A DNA stretch of 11,082 bases, from positions 1 through 11,082 of the forward strand of contig CADBMQ010000117.1 in the NCBI GenBank assembly GCA_902795765.1, written 5' to 3'. This stretch comes from Oscillospiraceae bacterium. Its GTDB lineage: Bacteria > Bacillota > Clostridia > Oscillospirales > Acutalibacteraceae. Under the pieces are notes generated by a model that was not told the DNA's origin, ran no database searches, and saw only the letters and a program-made list of their open reading frames with translations. The stretch's first letter is position 1, and every line of letters begins with the position of its first letter. This document shows, piece by piece, positions 6,957-11,082 of the stretch. A program made the translations under genes and the position numbers.

Positions 6957-6985
6957 ATTTTATCATATATGTCAAGGGTTGTCAA
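6957..6985 (-). promoter_or_regulatory. Sigma-A promoter of the S10-spc operon
   Basis: A perfect -35 TTGACA (6985-6980), a 17-nt spacer and a -10 TAAAAT (6962-6957) on the minus strand predict a transcription start near 6950. A second TTGACA (6975-6970) lies in the spacer but is only 7 nt from the -10, so it is not a usable -35 for it. The promoter lies about 50 nt beyond the terminator of the upstream operon, so the ribosomal genes have independent transcription. Confidence 0.8.
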
Positions 6986-7032
6986 GTGTTTTTTTGAGAT
7001 TTTTTGTATTTTTTTATTTCCTATAAAACGGC

Positions 7033-7056
7033 AAAAAAGCGACTGATTTCAGTCGC
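7033..7056 (-). terminator. Intrinsic terminator after the ATP-grasp gene
   Basis: Eight nucleotides after the ATP-grasp stop, GCGACTG-AAAT-CAGTCGC forms a perfect stem, which can be read as eight pairs with a tighter loop. It is followed by TTTTTT on the minus strand (7038-7033). The plus strand also has a short T run after the hairpin, so it could work in both directions. It separates the transaminase/ATP-grasp operon from the S10 promoter. Confidence 0.85.
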
Positions 7057-7063
7057 TTTTAAA

Positions 7064-8077
7064 TTACTTCAAACCTGGAACAATGCTCTTATAATAAGGC
7101 CAAAGTCCGATCTTATCAGGTGTATGCTCGGGCAACTGCCAGAAATCATATCCCGGATAGTCATTACCCTCAACAATGCCAACACCATTTGGCGAAACAT
7201 AGACGTCCCAGCCGATAAAACGCATATCGTCAACAACAAGCGCTGCCTTTTTACAAAGCTCAACTGCCTCTTTGACATAAGGCAACTGATAGCCCATAAG
7301 TTTGATATGTGTATCCGGGTGTTCATCTGACGTTACAAGTCGTGATGTATGAGCACAACCACAAATCTTGCCCGTTTCTCTATCTATCGGTGCGCATATA
7401 CCACCGTTTTCAAGGTTATCTACAAACTTTCCACCTGCACCAAACTTGGCAGTTGCATAAACGCAATGTGCAACACCATCTTGAACAATTGTTACAACTC
7501 GATATGTGTTGATTGCATGTGGATACATACGACTGATATCGGGATGCTGGATTATAAGTTCCTCGATAACACCAAACTTGCCATCTGTTACATACGCATA
7601 CATTTCGTCTATCGACTTAAAGTCAGATTTTTTAAGTTTCTCAATTCCCTTTCCGCTTTCGCCCACATACGGTTTTGCAAAAATTTCTTCCTTATCTTGC
7701 ATAAACTCTGCGAACATTTCGGGAGTTAAGTCCTTAACATCAATAACTTCTCTGCCGAGAAACTCTTTAAATCGACGGTCAAACTCGCCTTTGTTCTCGA
7801 AATACCAAGAATGTTCCTGATTATTAAGTTTAGTTATAAGTTTTTTATTTCTCATTCTTGTTACATAAGTATCACGCTGTTTTGCGTTCATATCATAAAA
7901 TGCAAAAATGAGATAGTCATAATAACCTGCACCGTATCTTATCGCACAGTTTATTATATCAAAAAACGTTGCTACTTTATTTTTGCCGCTTTTTTCATGT
8001 ACTCGATTTATGCAATCACCAAGTTTTTTGAATCGCATTCCCGAGAACACACGCAACATATATTTTACTTTACCCAT
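7064..8077 (-). CDS. ATP-grasp protein, sugar-transfer-associated type
   Basis: The product is 337 residues, with no signal peptide or clear membrane segment. It resembles the sugar-transfer-associated ATP-grasp group (ATPgrasp_ST), predicted carboxylate-amine ligases often found with capsule or glycan genes. Visible pieces are a lysine strand FAKPYVGESGKGIEKL (132-147), the acidic hinge EELIIQHP (172-179), INTYRVVTIVQDG (189-201) with R193, KFVDNLENGGICAPID (217-232), and the metal/ATP end GWDVYVSPNGVGIVEGNDYP (289-308) with D291, E303 and N305. The N-terminal 100 residues are less recognisable. It starts one base after the transaminase stop (TAAAATG), with AGGAG inside the upstream gene, so the two are almost certainly coupled. 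An ATP-dependent ligation using diaminobutyrate or a derivative is an inference from this pairing. The substrate is unknown. Confidence 0.8.
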   Translation of the reverse strand: MGKVKYMLRVFSGMRFKKLGDCINRVHEKSGKNKVATFFDIINCAIRYGAGYYDYLIFAFYDMNAKQRDTYVTRMRNKKLITKLNNQEHSWYFENKGEFDRRFKEFLGREVIDVKDLTPEMFAEFMQDKEEIFAKPYVGESGKGIEKLKKSDFKSIDEMYAYVTDGKFGVIEELIIQHPDISRMYPHAINTYRVVTIVQDGVAHCVYATAKFGAGGKFVDNLENGGICAPIDRETGKICGCAHTSRLVTSDEHPDTHIKLMGYQLPYVKEAVELCKKAALVVDDMRFIGWDVYVSPNGVGIVEGNDYPGYDFWQLPEHTPDKIGLWPYYKSIVPGLK

Positions 8078-8078
8078 T

Positions 8079-9335
8079 TTATTTAAGGCACTCCTCTATT
8101 GCGGATTTAACTTTTTCAAAACCTTCAATAAGAATGTCTTTTTCGATTGTGAGTGCAGGCATAATTTTAAGAACTGCGTTCTCTCTGCCAACACGCTCTG
8201 CAATTACGCCATTACGGAAGCATGCCTGCATTACTGCCTTCGACATTGCATCTCCGCCAAGATCGGTAAAGTCAATACCAATCGCCAAGCCGATAGCACG
8301 ATATTTAATTCTGCTATCAAGCGGCAAGATTTCATCTTCGATGAACTTTGCAGCGATATCGCCTTTTTCACGGCACTGCTTTTCAACTTCATGTTCGAGC
8401 AAATACTCAATACCTGCTTTTGCTGCAACAATCGAAATTTGGTTGCCACGGAAAGTTCCGTTATGTTCGCCCGGAGCCCAAACATCAAGTTCGGGTTTGA
8501 GCAAAGTGAGTGCAAACGGCAAACCGTAGCCGCCGATTGACTTTGACATTGTTACCATATCAGGAACGATACCTGCACGTTCAAACGAGAAGTATGTACC
8601 TGTTCTTGCACAGCCTACTTGAATATCATCAACGATAAGCAAAATATCGTATTTATCGCAAAATTCACGAACTCTCTTCAAAAAGTCTACGCCGAATAGT
8701 TGAATACCGCCCTCTGCTTGAACTGTTTCGATGATGAACGCAGCAGGAACTTCTGTTGCAGAATGGTCATCTGTGAGAAGCATTTCTGCATAGTCGATTG
8801 TGTCAAGTCCGTCCAACATATACGGTGCCGGCAAGTGAGTTACATTACCGAGGTCAACTCCTGCACCGCCACGAGAAGATCTATCTGTTGTGAGTGCAAG
8901 TGAGCCAAGTGTCATACCATGGAATGCACCCATAAGTGCAAATACGTTGCTTCTGCCCTTTACTTTACGAGCAAGTTTCAATGCTGCTTCAACAGCATTT
9001 GTACCTGTCGGTCCCGGGAACTGAATTTTATAATTAAGTCCTCTCGGCTTCAAAAGTTTGTTTTCAAAATAGTCAATGAATTCACGCTTTGCAAATGTAT
9101 ACATATCAAGCGAATGAACAATTCCATCACTATTTATATAGTCAATAATTTTTGATTTAATATAGTCATTGTTGTGGCCGTAGTTCAAAGCACCTGCGCC
9201 ACAGAAAAAGTCAATGTATCTATTACCGTCCTCGTCGTACATCTCAGCGTTTTTAGCTGTTTTGAATACTGTCGGAAAACTACGGCAATATGACCGAACT
9301 TCTGACTCGTACTCTTCAAAAACCTTCGTGTCCAT
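8079..9335 (-). CDS. L-2,4-diaminobutyrate:2-oxoglutarate transaminase (EctB family)
   Basis: This is a class III PLP aminotransferase of 418 residues. The EctB group interconverts L-aspartate 4-semialdehyde plus glutamate with L-2,4-diaminobutyrate plus 2-oxoglutarate. The N-terminus VFEEYESEVRSYCRSFPTVF and FCGAGALNYGHNN (44-56) are typical of EctB/DABA transaminases. PLP residues are visible: GPTGTN (108-113) for phosphate, D236-D237 in VDDIQVGCARTG, the Schiff-base lysine K265 in SKSIGGYGLP, and HNGTFRGN (291-298). The ATG at 9335 has AGGATG as ribosome binding site and its own promoter. Ectoine synthesis would need acetyltransferase and synthase genes (ectA, ectC); neither is adjacent. 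The product may instead feed a polyamine, peptide or cell-surface pathway. Other omega-transaminase specificities remain possible. Confidence 0.88.
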   Translation of the reverse strand: MDTKVFEEYESEVRSYCRSFPTVFKTAKNAEMYDEDGNRYIDFFCGAGALNYGHNNDYIKSKIIDYINSDGIVHSLDMYTFAKREFIDYFENKLLKPRGLNYKIQFPGPTGTNAVEAALKLARKVKGRSNVFALMGAFHGMTLGSLALTTDRSSRGGAGVDLGNVTHLPAPYMLDGLDTIDYAEMLLTDDHSATEVPAAFIIETVQAEGGIQLFGVDFLKRVREFCDKYDILLIVDDIQVGCARTGTYFSFERAGIVPDMVTMSKSIGGYGLPFALTLLKPELDVWAPGEHNGTFRGNQISIVAAKAGIEYLLEHEVEKQCREKGDIAAKFIEDEILPLDSRIKYRAIGLAIGIDFTDLGGDAMSKAVMQACFRNGVIAERVGRENAVLKIMPALTIEKDILIEGFEKVKSAIEECLK

Positions 9336-9382
9336 AAACGATTACATCCTTTATTATATTTTTTAATTTTACACCAAATTAT

Positions 9383-9411
9383 AGTATACTCTATTATGGT
9401 TTATTTTGCAA
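9383..9411 (-). promoter_or_regulatory. Promoter of the transaminase/ATP-grasp operon
   Basis: A -35 TTGCAA (9411-9406), a 17-nt spacer and a -10 TATACT (9388-9383) on the minus strand predict a start near 9376, about 40 nt before the transaminase ATG. The surroundings are very AT-rich and no operator repeat is evident. The promoter lies just past the terminator of the CofE-like gene. Confidence 0.65.
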
Positions 9412-9458
9412 CATTTTTCTTTAATAATCACTAAATATATTTTTTATACGCTATATAT

Positions 9459-9492
9459 AATGAAAGCGACAGTCGAAACTGCCGCTTTCATT
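9459..9492 (-). terminator. Strong hairpin after the CofE-like gene
   Basis: On the minus strand AATGAAAGCGGCAGT-TTCG-ACTGTCGCTTTCATT folds as a 15-pair stem (one G-U) with a TTCG loop, starting four bases after the stop codon. The following sequence is ATATATAG rather than a clean T run, so termination may be incomplete, but stem strength and position support a terminator. It separates the cysteine synthase/CofE-like unit from the transaminase operon. Confidence 0.7.
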
Positions 9493-9495
9493 ATT

Positions 9496-10695
9496 TTAGT
9501 TTGTATAGTTATCAAAGTAGCCTTGCACGAGCACAACAGGTGTTCCCTTGTCGCCCGAGCCTGATGTTAAATCGCAAAGCGAACCGATAAGATCAGTCAA
9601 CTGACGAGGTGTTGTTCCTTGCGATGCCATATTACCAACCAAGTTAGACTGCTTTTTGCGAATACTTTCGGAAATTGCATTTTTGAGTTCCTCGCCCGAC
9701 AAATCTTTGAAATCATTATCTGCAAGGTATTTGAGTTTCAACTCGTTCGGTGTGCCGATAAGTCCGTCTGTGAATGCAGGAGATACAACCGGATCAGCAA
9801 GTTCCCAAATCTTACCCTTAGGATCTTTGAAAGCACCATCGCCGTATACCATAACTTCAACGTGCTTACCTGTTGCGTCAAAGATTTTCTTTTGAATGTC
9901 GAGAACAAGCAGTTGACACTCACGTGGGAACAATTTCACCTTGTCTTCGGTTGATTTATTTGAGCCGAGCAAACCATAGGTTTCATTGCAACCACTTCCG
10001 TTAATCGGTGCATTCATTATATCATCAAGTCCGCATACAACTTTTGCGCCTGCATCTTTGAGTATTCTCTTTGTTCTTGCACGAGTGTGAATATCGCAAG
10101 TCAAAACGCAATCGGTATAATCAAGAATTGCTTTTGCTTGGTTGGCAAAGATTATTTCAACCTCTGCGCCACATTCACGGATAAGGTCGCCATAATATTC
10201 AACATAGTCAACACCTGTGAATTCGTGGCGATTCACACCAAACAATTCACGATAGCGCTCCAAAGAAAGCACATCCGAATACGGATTTACACCTGCTTCG
10301 TCAACTTTATCAAGGCTAACAAGTTCGTTGCCCACTTCATCAGACGGATAACTGAGCATAAGAACGATTTTCTTTGCACCTTTTGCGATACCACGCAAAC
10401 AGATTGCAAAACGATTTCGAGAAAGAATCGGAAAGATTACACCGATTGTTTCGCCACCGAGTTTTGCTTTAACGTCTGCCGCAATGTCATCTACTGTCGC
10501 ATAGTTACCCTGAGCACGAGCAACTATTGACTCTGTTGCAGCAATTACATCTCTATCATGGAGTTCAAATCCCTCGCACTCTGCCGCTTCGAGCACACTA
10601 TCTGCTACGATTTTTGCAAGGTCGTCGCCCTCACGAATAATTGGGCAGCGAATACCACGAGATACTGTTCCAACTCTTCTTTCTTTGTTAGCCAT
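9496..10695 (-). CDS. CofE-like ligase (F420-0:gamma-glutamyl ligase family)
   Basis: The product is 399 residues, with no membrane segment. The N-terminal half resembles the F420-0:L-glutamate ligase fold (CofE), a GTP-dependent enzyme adding glutamate by an amide bond. Compare DRDVIAATESIVARAQGNYA (47-66) with the CofE pattern of a hydrophobic strand, a Ser/Lys-Ile/Val-Val segment and a small Gly loop. Other conspicuous stretches are VLTCDIHTRARTKR (197-210), NAPINGSGCNETYGLLGSNK (228-247) and VMVYGDGAFKDPKGKIWELA (281-300), the last two possible metal or nucleotide sites. It is longer than archaeal CofE (about 250 residues). No other F420 gene is in the window and most Clostridia do not make F420, so the true substrate is probably different. 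The ATG at 10695 has AGGGG with a spacer of about 9 nt. It lies 53 nt after the cysteine synthase gene with no terminator between, so co-transcription is likely. Confidence 0.7.
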   Translation of the reverse strand: MANKERRVGTVSRGIRCPIIREGDDLAKIVADSVLEAAECEGFELHDRDVIAATESIVARAQGNYATVDDIAADVKAKLGGETIGVIFPILSRNRFAICLRGIAKGAKKIVLMLSYPSDEVGNELVSLDKVDEAGVNPYSDVLSLERYRELFGVNRHEFTGVDYVEYYGDLIRECGAEVEIIFANQAKAILDYTDCVLTCDIHTRARTKRILKDAGAKVVCGLDDIMNAPINGSGCNETYGLLGSNKSTEDKVKLFPRECQLLVLDIQKKIFDATGKHVEVMVYGDGAFKDPKGKIWELADPVVSPAFTDGLIGTPNELKLKYLADNDFKDLSGEELKNAISESIRKKQSNLVGNMASQGTTPRQLTDLIGSLCDLTSGSGDKGTPVVLVQGYFDNYTN

Positions 10696-10748
10696 TTTTT
10701 ATTACCCCTTTTTATAATTATGTATTTTAAAAAATAATTATTCCCAAA

Positions 10749-11082
10749 TTAGTCTTCAAACAATAGTGTTGAGAAATATCTTTCTGCTGTATCTGGCAAG
10801 ACAGTCACAACAGTTTTGCCTTTACCGAGTTTTTCTGCAAGTTTAACTGCTGCCGCAACATTTGTACCGCTCGAAATACCGCACATAATCCCCTCTTTAT
10901 ATGCAAGTTCTTTTGATACATTGATTGCTTCGTCATCTTTAATCACACAAATCTCATCATAAATCTGCTGATTTAAAATTGCAGGTATTACACCATCGCC
11001 TATGCCCATTTGCATATGTGTTCCGATTGAACCGCCTGACAAAATTGCCGCATTCTCAGGCTCAACTGCCCATATTTTAATA
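10749..11082 (-). CDS. cysK: Cysteine synthase family (O-acetylserine sulfhydrylase), C-terminal part
   Basis: The frame is open to the window edge (it reads IKIWAVEPENAAILSGGSIG before the first internal TTG), so this is the last 110 or so residues of a longer gene and not a small gene starting at 11042. The family (PLP fold type II) makes cysteine from O-acetylserine and sulfide. Matching pieces are AVEPENAAILSGG, GIGDGVIPAILN, EGIMCGISSGTNVAAAVKLA (the serine-rich PLP/pyridine-nitrogen region) and LPDTAERYFSTLLFED, the expected C-terminus. The N-terminal catalytic lysine lies outside the window, so activity cannot be confirmed. CysK and CysM cannot be separated firmly, and related enzymes such as 2,3-diaminopropionate synthase share this fold. 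The gene precedes the CofE-like gene, probably on one transcript. Confidence 0.88.
   Translation of the reverse strand, partial: IKIWAVEPENAAILSGGSIGTHMQMGIGDGVIPAILNQQIYDEICVIKDDEAINVSKELAYKEGIMCGISSGTNVAAAVKLAEKLGKGKTVVTVLPDTAERYFSTLLFED

Noticed and set aside
6873..6957. Leader peptide starting at the AUG in GAGUAUGUCC
   Set aside because: A short frame exists but has no Shine-Dalgarno and no run of a single amino acid suggesting peptide-based attenuation.
10696..10748. Terminator between the cysteine synthase and CofE-like genes
   Set aside because: The sequence is AT-rich with a short ATAATTAT repeat but has no GC stem; read-through is more likely.

Overview
This window is 11.1 kb of a bacterial chromosome, and every gene I can support lies on the minus strand. 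The organism looks like a low-to-medium GC Firmicute, most likely class Clostridia. The reasons are the strong AGGAGG ribosome binding sites, TTG and GTG starts, a zinc-binding (four-cysteine) S14, an L24 with a cysteine-pair tail, and sigma-A type promoters. I cannot name genus or species from the sequence.

Layout, in the direction of transcription (right to left). (1) 11082-10749: the C-terminal part of a cysteine synthase family gene, cut by the window edge. (2) 10695-9496: a CofE-like (F420-0:glutamate ligase family) gene, followed by a strong hairpin terminator at about 9459-9492. (3) A promoter at about 9411-9383 starts a two-gene operon. Its genes are an EctB-type L-2,4-diaminobutyrate transaminase (9335-8079) and an ATP-grasp protein of the sugar-transfer-associated type (8077-7064), one base apart. 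It ends at a hairpin terminator (7056-7033). (4) A consensus promoter (6985-6957) drives a roughly 270-nt structured leader and then the S10-spc ribosomal protein operon: rpsJ, rplC, rplD, rplW, rplB, rpsS, rplV, rpsC, rplP, rpmC, rpsQ, rplN, rplX, rplE, rpsN and the first 26 codons of rpsH. Gene order is the classical bacterial one and nothing is inserted.

The ribosomal genes are tightly packed, with short gaps or overlaps (TAATG junctions at rplD/rplW and rplP/rpmC; a 14-nt rpsC/rplP overlap), so they are probably one transcript with translational coupling. The leader holds several hairpins and a small intrinsic-terminator-like hairpin, which suggests attenuation, but no effector can be assigned.

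Two things deserve a second look. First, rplC has no usable start codon at the place required by homology. Its first eleven residues are encoded in frame, but the expected ATG lies inside an uninterrupted run of 18 A directly after a perfect AGGAGG. This is either a sequence error or a real, very odd start. Second, the diaminobutyrate transaminase/ATP-grasp pair has no ectoine genes beside it. It looks like a small pathway that makes diaminobutyrate and may attach it to something, with the product unknown.
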